DNA of 64,000 nucleotides. Origin: Scatophagus argus (Eukaryota; Chordata; Actinopteri; Scatophagidae). Shown here in pieces: positions 39,151-64,000 of this stretch (the first letter of the stretch is position 1; each line of letters begins with the position of its first letter). The DNA lies in assembly GCF_020382885.2 (NCBI RefSeq), contig NC_058506.1, positions 15,664,318 through 15,728,317 of the forward strand, read 5' to 3'. Both the position numbers and the translations under genes were made by a program. Below the pieces are notes generated by a model. It saw only the letters and a list, made by a program, of their open reading frames with translations, was not told the DNA's origin and ran no database searches.

Positions 39151-42100
39151 TCAGTCCTCCTCATCACTCCAGAAGGCATCTTCTTCATCGAGATCCACAC
39201 CGTGAAAGAGTCTGCAACAGGCAGAAAATGACACGCTCAATCAATCTGACAGACATTAAGTGGCAGTGACTATCTAGCTGGAGTGGTGAATGTTTAAAAA
39301 AAAAAAAAGAAGAAGAAGAAGAACACAGATGACTCACTGGTTATAACATGGTGAATGAGGGTTGTTAAAGTGGCTGTACGGGTTGATTTTGCTGAGCAAG
39401 CCCAGGCACAGCCAACAGAAATATTGTTTACATGAGGTACAGGTCATCTTGTTGCATCCATCCACTTTCTACAGAGACACAGAGACAGTGCATTGGTGGG
39501 AGAGGACTCCCAGTTAGCAACAGTAACTGACATAAGCTGGGGCAGGAGTCGTCAGGCAAAGCGATAGTAACATTAAGAAAACTTTAGTGTCATTTAAAAG
39601 AAGCACTTTTAAATACTGTGCATCAAATACATGTTGCAGTCAATTCACCTGACTACCTTCTCTCAATCTGTGTATAATATCAGTAAATGAAAAAAAAAAA
39701 AAAAAAAATACTCTTTTTGTTTCATATCCAAAGCTGATTGCAGTGAACACTCCCCTCGTGATGTCAAAAAATAAAACCTGTTCTACAGCACTGTGACCAG
39801 CAGGGGGAGCCCTACCTGTATATTTGTTCCACAGCGTGGGCAGCATTTACAGTTCTCATTGAGCCAGTCTCTGCTAAAGGATTCTTCCACTGCTTTCTGG
39901 ATGACCCTCTTCCCAAACCTTTGCTCCATGAACTTTTTCACTTCAGCTGTGGCTGACAGGTACTCATCTCTGAGGTTACGCAATTCATCTGTGGCACCAG
40001 ACAAACAACAAAGACAGCAATGGTTTTAACCTGAGGATTCAGTGTTAAATGTGACTGAACTCATTCTTCTTTATAAATATATTTTACCAAAACAGCACCT
40101 GAAACCATTATTAGTCACAATGTCTCAAGTCCACAAGGAATTTTAATGCACTGTACTTTAAGAAGGCCAGTAGCAATCTTGCAAGTAAACAAATAGAGAT
40201 GTATCTCAAACGTTTAACACTATTTATCCGTGTAACTGTAAAGAATTTAGAAGGGTATAGATGCGCATCCGTCCAACACGCAGACATAACAATGCTAACA
40301 AAGTAACTACTCTTTTCTTGTTACCCTTAGAAACAAAATTACTGTATGTTCAGTGACGTTACCTGCAGGGATTTTACAGTTGGAGAGACCATGATAGCCC
40401 ATCTTACACAGTGTGCAAAAAGCATACTGACAGGCTGAGCAAATACCCATGGTCGTGTCTGGCTCCACCATAACAGCGGTGCCGCAGGACTGGCGGGGAC
40501 AGTAGACCACGTCAGCCATGAGGTCCAGACTGGACTGAAGCAGCAAACGGTCATAACGAGCAAACAGTTCCTCATCAACCAGCTGCTTCACCTGAGAGTT
40601 AAAAACAGACGGAGAGCAACGGTTCATTACAAGTGATGAGGTGAGGAAACTTAAACATTTGAAGCTGCAGAGTGGGAATTTAGTTAAAACGCTCATCTAA
40701 AAACACACATCTGTTTCCTGCTTTCATACCTGCAGTGGTGTGGCTAAAGAGGAACATTTGGGCTCAGGGCAATTAAGGCACTGAACGTTGCCATCCCGTA
40801 TCTGGATCTGGAAATATTCAGTCATGCAGGCTTTGCAGTAGACATGCTGGCACTCCTTAAAAGTCAGGCAGTTGGAGCCCAGCTTCTCTACAAAGCAGAT
40901 CCCACAGCAGAACACCTTGCTGTCAAACACCCTCTGACGCTGCGCCTCATCAAAGTCCAGGAGATGAGGTAGGAGGTCTGCTCGTGGGTCCATCACAAGA
41001 AGGGCCCGTGGGTCCAGTTGAGAAGAAGAAGACAACTGTTCAGAGTTTTCTTTCCGTATCTCCCTTTTCTTCTCCTCAGTGTCTTCAGAAGCTGAACAAA
41101 ATGAATACTTGTATTAATTGTTTTAAAAAGAACAACAAAAAGGTGTTTAATACATTTATTTGTTTATATTTATTTTATAACATTTAAGTGTGTTCCTTAC
41201 AGATATTTTATTTTAAAAAATGCAGTTTTCTCATGCAAGAAAAATACTTGCCATGTGATTTTATATTTATGTTTTATAGTATACAAATTAGGCAAGGGAA
41301 ATAAATGTTAATTGTTGGTACTGCACCCAGTTAATCTACAGTATCAGCCAAACTACCTCACACCATAACAGTAATAACAAAATAGCAGAATATTAGATTA
41401 TTATGAGAGTATTTCTGTGCATGTGTTGACCTTCTTTCAACTTGACATGAAAGAAAATTATGACACACTATCTATTGTTTTTTAATAAATACACGATCGT
41501 AAGGCAATTAAGAGAGGTACTTCTATAACTTTATCAAAACACTCACTATACCTGTCACTGCAGCGTTGGTTTTCCTGCGCTCACCACCTGCCTTATTTCC
41601 TCCCCTGATCACCACAAGAGGAGACTGGATGCCCAGGAAGTCTAAAGCCTCTTCTTTGAGAAACTGGATCCATGTGAACAGAATCACACAGCCTTGGTTC
41701 TCCTCCCACAGCTCATCCAGGCGTCTGCACAGCGAGCTCATCTGAGGAAGTGAAATGGAAAAGGAGAAGGAACAGGTATTGAGAGTGATGTATAGTAAAG
41801 GTTCAGTAATGGCAACAGTAAGTCTTTCCATGTTAAAGCCACTCACTTTTCCTCAGTTAACTATCAATTTGAACAGTTTGCCAAACCTTGCTGAAATGTT
41901 TCGAATAATAATATAATAAGCCAGCATGAGTCTTACCTGTGCTCTGGTCATCCATTTAGAGCTGAGAGTGAAGATTGGTGACGATGTGGATGGATAGTCT
42001 GGAGGAAGCTCAAAGTTGAGCACCAAAGGAGGTAAGAAGGAGACCTTATATTCAGCTTGCTTCTCTCCTGCAGTACACAAAGGAAATTAAATTACCTTCT

Positions 42101-42414
42101 TATTGGGACTGAAACTAATCTCTATTCCTTACTAAGACTGGGAGGGAATAATTTTAGGAAAATCATCCATGATATAGACCAAATATATGAAAAGTACACA
42201 ACACTTGACCTGCAAATGAGATGTGCACCCGTAAATCGTCACAAGGCTTACTGAGAGACGTACCTTGGACTACAACTTTGAAATCAGGAGGGAGCTCCAG
42301 ACAGAGCTGGATCTCTCCCCCCGGTGCAGACTCCGGCCGGTTGAACTCCTCCTCATCGTAGATACTTGCTAAAGCAAGCAGCTCATCCTCCTGGGCTTCC
42401 CTGTCCTCAGACAT
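39151..42414 (-). CDS. rnf14: Rnf14 (ARA54), RBR-type E3 ubiquitin ligase (8 coding exons)
   Basis: RING-between-RING E3 ligase; the human protein is an androgen-receptor coactivator and acts on stalled ribosomes (family knowledge). Coding exons: 42414-42264, 42067-41937, 41741-41552, 41091-40730, 40591-40363, 39988-39816, 39468-39338, 39211-39151; 1428 nt, 475 aa (human 474). Seen: an N-terminal RWD domain (about 1-150, from ELLALASIYDEEEF). RING1 ligands are Cys220, 223, 238, His240, Cys243, 246, 265 and 270. IBR ligands are Cys309, 314, 329, 332, 337, 340, His345 and Cys350. RING2 has CPRC at 404-407 and the catalytic Cys417 in DGCNKMTC, the same number as in human. The C-terminus is acidic (DLDEEDAFWSDEED). 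All ligase residues are intact, so it should be active. A non-coding first exon lies upstream and a two-codon uORF abuts the start. Confidence 0.96.
39297..39322. repeat. Poly(A) with (GAA)n in rnf14 intron 7
   Basis: About 12 A residues followed by five GAA units, about 16 bp downstream of the exon 7 donor on the gene strand. Confidence 0.85.
39797..39810 (+). promoter_or_regulatory. Predicted CTCF core in rnf14 intron 6
   Basis: CCAGCAGGGGGAGC matches 13 of 14 positions of the CTCF core. It lies 6 bp inside the intron from the exon 6 donor (exon end 39816). Confidence 0.35.
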
Positions 42415-42420
42415 TTACAT
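42415..42420 (-). promoter_or_regulatory. rnf14: Start-stop upstream ORF (ATG TAA) abutting the rnf14 start
   Basis: The second exon begins GA-ATG-TAA-ATG on the minus strand. A complete two-codon uORF (42420-42415) is immediately followed, in frame, by the coding ATG at 42414-42412. Start-stop elements of this kind can hold initiating ribosomes; a role here is inferred. Confidence 0.55.
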
Positions 42421-42976
42421 TCCTGCAGTTACGATAGCATTGATTCATCATGAGAATCTACTACGAAATACAGTAAAAGCAACACACAGACGTGGTAAAC
42501 CCAAACAAGCAAGCACCAGATATCGTTAGTGTCAGAAAGAACAGTGGCTAATCACGTTTATCACCAGCTACTAACGCAACTTTGCTGTGGCATAACATCA
42601 GCTTATCTTAGCTGACGTTAAGGCTACTGTTGCTTAAAATTAGTACGCTAGCTAGCAAAAGTAAACTTTATCCGTAACAAAGACGTTCGCCATTTGTTGA
42701 TGATTTAACATTCAAATAAAATAACAAGGGTTGCTGTTGTGGACGGGGACAAGCATACGAACTAGGAAACAGTTAGCAGTTAGGAAAGCATTTAAGCTAG
42801 CTAGCAGCGTTAGCTGATGTAAACAGTGGTAATGGCCACAGTGAGAGCTCGGCCCTTCACTAACTTTTCCTCTGTGGCAGCTCTAAAACGATTCATCTTC
42901 ATGAACTGTGCGTCTGAGTAAAGCTATTCCAAGTACGATAACAGAGTAATAACGTGAAAATAACTTTCTTTCTTAC

Positions 42977-43020
42977 CTGGTCTGACCCAAGCACTATGAC
43001 TCCGGCACTCTGACTGGTCA
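42977..43020 (-). promoter_or_regulatory. rnf14: rnf14 non-coding first exon / promoter (5' boundary approximate)
   Basis: On the minus strand a good donor (CCAG|GTAAG) ends at 42977. It can join the acceptor CTGCAG at 42423, eight bases before the rnf14 ATG. This implies an untranslated first exon lying upstream of 42977. The transcription start was not determined; a Tc1-like remnant begins about 120 bp further upstream at 43139-43549. Confidence 0.5.
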
Positions 43021-43138
43021 ATGGTCCATGACTGGAGGCAACGTGGGTGTGCCAGTGCCACCTGTGGGCCGGTTAGTATACTACAGATTTAGTTGGGTGT
43101 TTATCACTTCATTAAAACTACGCTCACAGGGACACATG

Positions 43139-43549
43139 CACTATATAGACAAAACTATTGGGACACACCTCTTTATTATTGAATTCAGGTGTGGTATGGG
43201 GCTGTTCGGGAGTTGGGCTCAGCCCCCTAGTTCGAGTTAAAGGAAATCTTAATGCTTCAGTATACCTAGACATCTTGGACAATGCTATGCTTCAAACTTT
43301 GTGACAGCAGTTTGGGATTTGGGAGTTTGTGGAAGAACTTGACTGACATGTAGTGAGCCCTGACCTCGATCCAACACCTTTGGGATGAACTGGAACAGAG
43401 ACTGACAGCCAACATCAGTACATGACCCCCTTCCCAGAAGAGTGGAAGCTGTTAGAGCTGCCAAACTGTCTAAGTATTAAAAAGGGGATGTCATTAAAGT
43501 CCCTGCTGGTGAAATGGTCAGGTGTCCCAATATTTTTGTCTACATAGTG
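43139..43549 (+). mobile_element. Decayed Tc1-like element upstream of rnf14
   Basis: The left end CACTATATAGACAAAACTAT matches the right end in reverse complement, CACTATGTAGACAAAAATAT, with TA flanking on the right. The remaining interior, about 43320-43480, resembles the 3' end of a Tc1 transposase gene on the plus strand: a degraded SPDL-x-P...HLWDELEQ-like reading, broken by stops. At about 411 bp it is a quarter of a full element. Confidence 0.8.
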
Positions 43550-44485
43550 TATTTTTTTGTGATTAGTTCACCAACTGACACAGATTTATGTTGTGCCACC
43601 ATTTTAAATTTCTTATTAGTTCTTGTTACATTAATCCCCAGAACCAAGGCTGACATATTCAAATTGCTTAAATTAGATTCAATTTATTATCAAAAAGGAA
43701 AACCTGAAAACTGTCACATGTAAATAAAAAAATGAACACCAGTGAATTCTTGCAATTGTTGCTTGAAAGAAATTAATATAATCAAAAAAGGAAACAACTA
43801 ATTAAAATGAAATAACTGTACTGTACCTTCTTAAAGAAATTCCCATACCAATTTCTTGTTGACTTTTTCAGATGAACAACAAAAGGTGTTTTGACAGGAA
43901 CCTTCACAAACTGGCATGGGATGTGCACAGCCCACAGCAGCCCACAGCAGGTAATTAAAAGGGCCCAGAACATAACTGGCACCCATTTCGGGACTAATGA
44001 AGACCTATCGTATCTTATCTTCCTGAATTCATACCCTCCACTTTATTCATTTATATTTTGTAAGAAGCATAAAAGGACTCCAACTATCATTTTATTGTGC
44101 AATCCTGGTTGTCAAATCAATAAGCTGAATCTGGACTTCAGCAGTAGTGTGTCAATATTGGACTGAAATGTCCTCCTGGTCTACTTACTGCAAGTGTTAT
44201 TATCTAGTGTATAGCAACCTGACACTCATGAAATATGTTATTTTATAGCTACCGTATCTATACTGTCACTTGCCAGTGGGGCTGGACAAATTCTGTCATG
44301 ACAAAATAAAAGGAACTAAAAAAATTTCCAGGTTTAAAGGTCACACAGTGAACCGAATTTTTAAACTGAAGCATTAAATTCAGGAAATCATGAAAACTGA
44401 AGTCAGGAGATGTACAAACTCTCAATAATGAATCCTTGTCAATAAGCCATTTCTCACACCACATGCTGTTTTTTTTTGGTCAAGA
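43550..44485. other. Gap between the Tc1-like remnant and the hspa4 3' end
   Basis: AT-rich, no coding frame recognised. It includes ACTAATGAAGACCTATCGTA near 43994, similar to a phrase in hspa4 intron 17 (about 46152), suggesting a small shared repeat tail. Confidence 0.4.
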
Positions 44486-44491
44486 TTTATT
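44486..44491 (-). terminator. hspa4: Possible poly(A) signal of hspa4
   Basis: TTTATT on the plus strand gives AATAAA on the gene strand, about 770 nt past the hspa4 stop at 45254. A plus-strand T run follows. No transcript evidence was available; an earlier or variant hexamer could be used instead. Confidence 0.35.
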
Positions 44492-45253
44492 TTTGCTTTT
44501 TTTTGGTGATGTGGCAACAACAGCAGCACCCAGAAGGTGATTTGTTGGACCAGCCCTCACACTGTTAAGTAGAAAAAGAACAATACAAGGCTACCAGAGA
44601 ACAACCAAAGGACCATTGCTTCTTAAAGAGGAAAGCCAAACAATGAAATCCTGCATGACAGTAACTTAGAGTATCTCGTTTTAACATACAGTACAAGTAA
44701 ACTCAACAAAACATCCTTCTTGTCCTTTTAAACTTTAAACATTATAATCCAGCACTTAGAAGTATCTGCAGTGGAAAAAAACAAGCACTACTTGTCATGT
44801 ACAACTTGGAACAATCCATGTTCTTCTGCATGTGCCACTGTGTCTATACCTTATTTAGATATACTGCAGTATTTTACATTTTCATGAATCGTGGGTGTAT
44901 TACTAGTTTTCTTCTGCCCAGCCACTTGCTTACAATTTTTTTCAGATCTGACATTCTTTAGCATAAATGTGCTCAGAAGACACTGAACAAAACAATCTAT
45001 AACATAATGGCAATACGGCAAAAGCATCCATCCCACAACTTTTATGTCATAAAGTAGTCAATGCAATGCAATATTCATCAGAGAAAATGAGAAATGAGGA
45101 GGCTGACTGATGAATAGTACTGATTAGGGACGCCCCTGTCTGCGTCTTCAAGAGAGAGACTGCTGTGCCATCGGTGGTAATCTCAGAATGACAGAACTGA
45201 GGGCCGGTAGTAGGACAAACGAAGGTGAAACTCAGAGGTGGCAGCTGCAACAG

Positions 45254-57524
<12,271 letters not shown>

Positions 57525-57844
57525 CTAGCTATCACGTTGTCTACAGCCGACCGTAGAAAAATAAAACAAACGTAAAGCTGCCTATTTAAAAGGATGTAAA
57601 AGTCAGGTGAAGTAGTTGAGCTGTATTAAGTAGGGCTACTTCTCGTCATAATCCACACGGCTCACTGTTGCCGGTGTCACTGATATGCACCAATCTGAAC
57701 TGGAAGGGTGCAGTCATCGCGAGATTCTCGTGGTTCTAGATATATCTGGACCTTTCTATAACCATGTGAGAGTATGTTCTCGGGTTTCAGAGTAAATTCA
57801 CGCAGATTATTGATTATTCCAAGAGTCCTGATTATGCCGAGATA

Positions 57845-57913
57845 ATGGCGGCCCTTAACAGCTACTTTAAAGGCAAAATGGATGGTGAATCCAACGACTG
57901 GTTTATTCGATGA
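57845..57913 (+). CDS. Short ORF, 22 aa, hypothetical
   Basis: ATGGCGGCC... opens a 22-codon frame (MAALNSYFKGKMDGESNDWF, then IR) ending in TGA, followed two bases later by TAA. It lies on the plus strand 342 bp upstream of the hspa4 start, in the divergent promoter region. The start context is ATGG with purine at -3. No homologue is recognised; it may be a promoter-upstream transcript, the first exon of something longer, or chance. Confidence 0.2.
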   Translation: MAALNSYFKGKMDGESNDWFIR

Positions 57914-58928
57914 TAACTAGGATCAGCTCTGTGTGGGACAACAAAAATTAAGTGTGCTTTGTGAACGTGTTGCAAGCAGGAAGTCATATTTTACAAGTCA
58001 ACCACAGGAGCAGATAAATTTTATCCAAGACTTTTCGTATTATTTGCGACATTAGTTTATTATTATTTTTGCATGTTATAACAATTCATTCATGTAGTCA
58101 ATTTGATTTCGTTCTGCCATAAAACAGTACAGACATATAACAAAACGCAAATGCAGTCCAACACAGTCAAAGACACATGTTGAGGCTAAGTATAAAAATC
58201 AAATTAAATAAACGAATTCTAAATATCTCTACCAGAGAATTCAAGCGAATGACACTGAAGAAAATTATTACTTTTTTATTTAGTTGAGCTGTTTAATATA
58301 TAGTCTATGCATTATATTTGAGCATATATAATATAAAACAAATAAATATATTAAATGAATATTAAATGTTTTTTGGTGGGGGGAAAAAATATGGGTGGGT
58401 GCAGTGAGAGCTGAATGGTGTGCTACATTGGTGACACAGATACCAAAATGCTCCACATTAAACTTTTTACACAGTATAGTGCTGTCTTATTAGTGATTAT
58501 ATGCATTGTATATTACTGGGGTTGGTGGAATCAGTGTTGCTACGTGGAAAATAAATAGCAGAGAGCATCTGTGAATTTACAGATGTTAGAGCTGTAGCTG
58601 ATGCCCTAAAACTTTGGAAATTACAGCCAAGCTGAATTTGGTCAATATGTGGATCAAATCCAGTCCCACGTTACATCCTCTGGGTGATTGATATGCAGTT
58701 TTGCTGTAAATATCATTGCAACATTTGACCCACCATTTGACTGTTTCAAAACCTTGCATTTGTTTTGCGTCTCCTCTTTCACACAGTAATAATGTTTGAA
58801 ATTAACTAAATAATTCTGTTTAAACATATTTTTTGATCAATGAATGGTAGGAATGATAGAAAATGATTACTGACACTAATGAACAGTGAGTTATTGATAA
58901 AATGTACACATACAGTACACTATCGCTA

Positions 58929-58942
58929 CCAATAGGGGGCGC
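58929..58942 (+). promoter_or_regulatory. Predicted CTCF core at the zcchc10 promoter
   Basis: CCAATAGGGGGCGC matches 13 of 14 positions and also contains a CCAAT box. It ends 60 bp before the zcchc10 ATG. Confidence 0.4.
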
Positions 58943-59001
58943 TACATGCCGGAAATACGTACTGATCTGATTCCAACGAAGGAGAAAAAGTAAATTGCAA
59001 C

Positions 59002-62102
<3,101 letters not shown>

Positions 62103-62494
62103 ACAAATACTGGAATGGAAGAAGTTGATTTTATTGTGGTGTTTGTTTTCCTAAGTAATTTTATCTGTCCACTTTTTTTTTTTTTTACCTCTAATCCGTC
62201 ACAGCTGGTTGGATCTGGATATGGGACACCTCAAGGGCTGTAAATCCCACAGTTACATACTTGCTAACCTAAGAAATGGAGATGACACAGAATGAATTAG
62301 TTTGGGTTGGCCATAGTATCATTATTAGTTTTCAAAAAATATTTCCCCTATTATTTCTATTAATGTGACATTTCCTCAAGTTTGTGTGTCTAAATTTTAA
62401 ATATCTGAGGAAAACAATGCATATTCATGTTCAGTTTGTGATTTTGTACTAAATATATTTTTAGTCAAACTTCAAATGTATAGCATACAGCCTC

Positions 62495-62548
62495 AATAAA
62501 GTAACGCCGTGTCTACTATTGAAAAGACCTTTTAGGATACTGAATAAA
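62495..62548 (+). terminator. zcchc10: zcchc10 poly(A) signals (tandem)
   Basis: AATAAA occurs at 62495-62500 and again at 62543-62548, 393 and 441 nt after the stop codon. Each is followed by a GT/T-rich stretch. Alternative 3' ends about 50 nt apart are likely. Confidence 0.6.
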
Positions 62549-64000
62549 AGTTTTGTTTGTTAAATTCTGAATGAGCTTGAAGTTAGAAGCTCTTGATTCT
62601 ATTAAACTTCTAGTTGCTTGTTTTGTTGTAAAATAAACTTGACTTCTGTTTGTTTTTAAGCCTCCTCCCTATTTGTTATTATAAAAGGTTTTATGCTGAG
62701 TTATGACTTTACATACATGAATTTGAGAATAAAATGGTGAAAAAAAAAATTGTTCCTTTGCATACAGGATATTTTCAAAAAACAACATCTCACTGTGCCA
62801 GAGGATGTTGGTTGTCTGCCAGGATAACTCACGTTTCTAAAGGGTTTATGCCATAATTAGTATATGTTACTTTTTGGACGACCAAACCCTGGATGATGAT
62901 GAGTTTGGGTGTGGCTACTAAACTCTCCATAATGCCACAGCCTAGTCATCACAATGTGTGTTGCACGTGAGTAGCTGGAGAGGCTCGAGGAACAAGATCT
63001 GCTTTTTTTTTAATGCACCAGCAGCTACAGATCCAGATTTGTGTATTTCTGCATGTTCTTGATGAAATGCCACTAATCTTTGGGAGGGATAGTTTATTGA
63101 TTTTTGTACTTTTTGGCCTGTTTTTTTTCTTGAAATTATTTGTAAAGTATCCAGTATAGAGTAATCTATAAGTCAGATGTCCACATCTCAGATACTGCGA
63201 GTGTTCCTAAAGACCATAAATGAGCAGGTCTGTCTGAAAGCGTAATTATGCACATTAAAGGTTTGTTTCAATAATGGATGGGAGAAAGTAGCCCACATCA
63301 GAATGAATGTAATTGAATTTACAAAAAATAATAATAAAAAACACGTTCCTATGCCAAAACAATAATTCATTTGGTAGTCAAGCTGTATATTTAAAATTAT
63401 AGATCAATCAACAGCGGGGAACAATGAAACGCTCCCTACGTGCTAAACGTCAAGTCTGTGCAATCTGTGTGTCAGAAACGGTGCATTCAGCACGTGGGAA
63501 TTGCTAGTATCCTTAATAAATGGCCGCGTTGCTACGGTGAAACTGCCCAGTCAAAATTTACAAGGTTCCTTATATTTGACCTAACGTCCTTATCGGTGAT
63601 TGGTAAGCTGACAATATGTCTGCTGTGCTTCACTTTCATGTTTACCAGGTTAGTTGGTTGGTTTGAGACATTTCCGACAGCAACTGAAGGCAGCAAAGCT
63701 TTGCTGCTATCCATGCATCCAGTCCTGTCTGTGGAACCTGCTGGCTACTTAACTTAGCTAGCAGCCTTACCTATATCAGTCACTTCTGTTGAGTAAACAA
63801 AATGAACGAGAGACGAAATGATTTTTATTTTGTTTCCTGCTCGATGCGCAGTTGCGGTTTAAGGAAAAAATGGATACTATCCATTTTGTTTTAGTATTTT
63901 AGCTGTTAATCTTTTTGCTGAGTCCATTTTGCGTCTAACTGGAAGTGGAAAAGACAAAGAGAAAAGAGCTTTCCAATAGCTAGAATGGTTTGGGCCTAAA
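62549..64000. other. zcchc10 3' flank, right end
   Basis: No coding exon recognised. In mammals AFF4 lies just downstream of ZCCHC10 in the same orientation, so its promoter may begin here or just beyond. The sequence near 63520-63540 is only slightly CpG-richer than its surroundings. Confidence 0.35.

Noticed and set aside
57721-57745. Canonical heat shock element at the hspa4 promoter
   Set aside because: Two GAA units are 9 rather than 10 bp apart and the TTC partner has a mismatch, so only a degenerate element can be claimed.
63440-63757. 105-codon plus-strand frame at the right end as a first exon of aff4
   Set aside because: The translation does not resemble the AF4/FMR2 N-terminus; neighbour identity remains only an inference from mammalian gene order.

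Overview
The window reads as a teleost fish chromosome segment. It is AT-rich vertebrate DNA with multi-exon genes, GT-AG introns, many (CA/GT)n microsatellites, DANA/Mermaid-like tRNA-derived SINE pieces, internally deleted Tc1-like transposons and a short non-autonomous hAT element. No bacterial, viral, CRISPR or operon feature was seen.

Five protein-coding genes could be rebuilt exon by exon, each with phase-consistent splice sites. On the minus strand, reading down the coordinates, they are hspa4 (57503 to 45254, 19 coding exons, 839 aa), rnf14 (42414 to 39151, 8 coding exons, 475 aa), an endoU-family endoribonuclease (34607 to 30905, 6 exons, 285 aa) and ndfip1 (29628 to 23606, 7 exons, 210 aa). 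On the plus strand zcchc10 (59002 to 62102, 4 exons, 161 aa) is head-to-head with hspa4 across about 1.5 kb. In human, HSPA4/ZCCHC10 and RNF14/NDFIP1 lie in two separate parts of 5q31 (recalled, not checked here). The fish block therefore joins two pieces of that region, with an endou gene between rnf14 and ndfip1.

Layout: 1-23 kb is gene-free as far as can be seen. It holds microsatellites, polypurine/polypyrimidine tracts, a SINE fragment, a 1.08-kb Tc1 remnant, other old repeats, an isolated exon-like GC-rich block near 8.6 kb and a periodic TAATTA cluster at 21.5 kb. 23.6-43 kb holds ndfip1, endou and rnf14, with a gene-free gap at 34.7-39 kb. 43.1-43.5 kb is a decayed Tc1-like element just upstream of rnf14. 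44.5-59 kb is hspa4 and the shared promoter region. 59-62.5 kb is zcchc10. The last 1.5 kb is intergenic and may approach the next gene.

The genes do not form one pathway. Two act in ubiquitin signalling (Ndfip1 is an adaptor that recruits Nedd4-type ligases; Rnf14 is an RBR E3 ligase), Hspa4 is an Hsp110-type co-chaperone, EndoU cuts RNA, and Zcchc10 is a small zinc-knuckle protein. The most unusual observations are a hAT element whose target-site duplication copied the 5' splice site of hspa4 exon 13, a 94-nt hairpin antisense to hspa4 whose wobble pairs work only on the plus strand, a CpG-rich structured block with a palindromic heat-shock-element core in hspa4 intron 1, and a minimal ATG-TAA upstream ORF abutting the rnf14 start codon.
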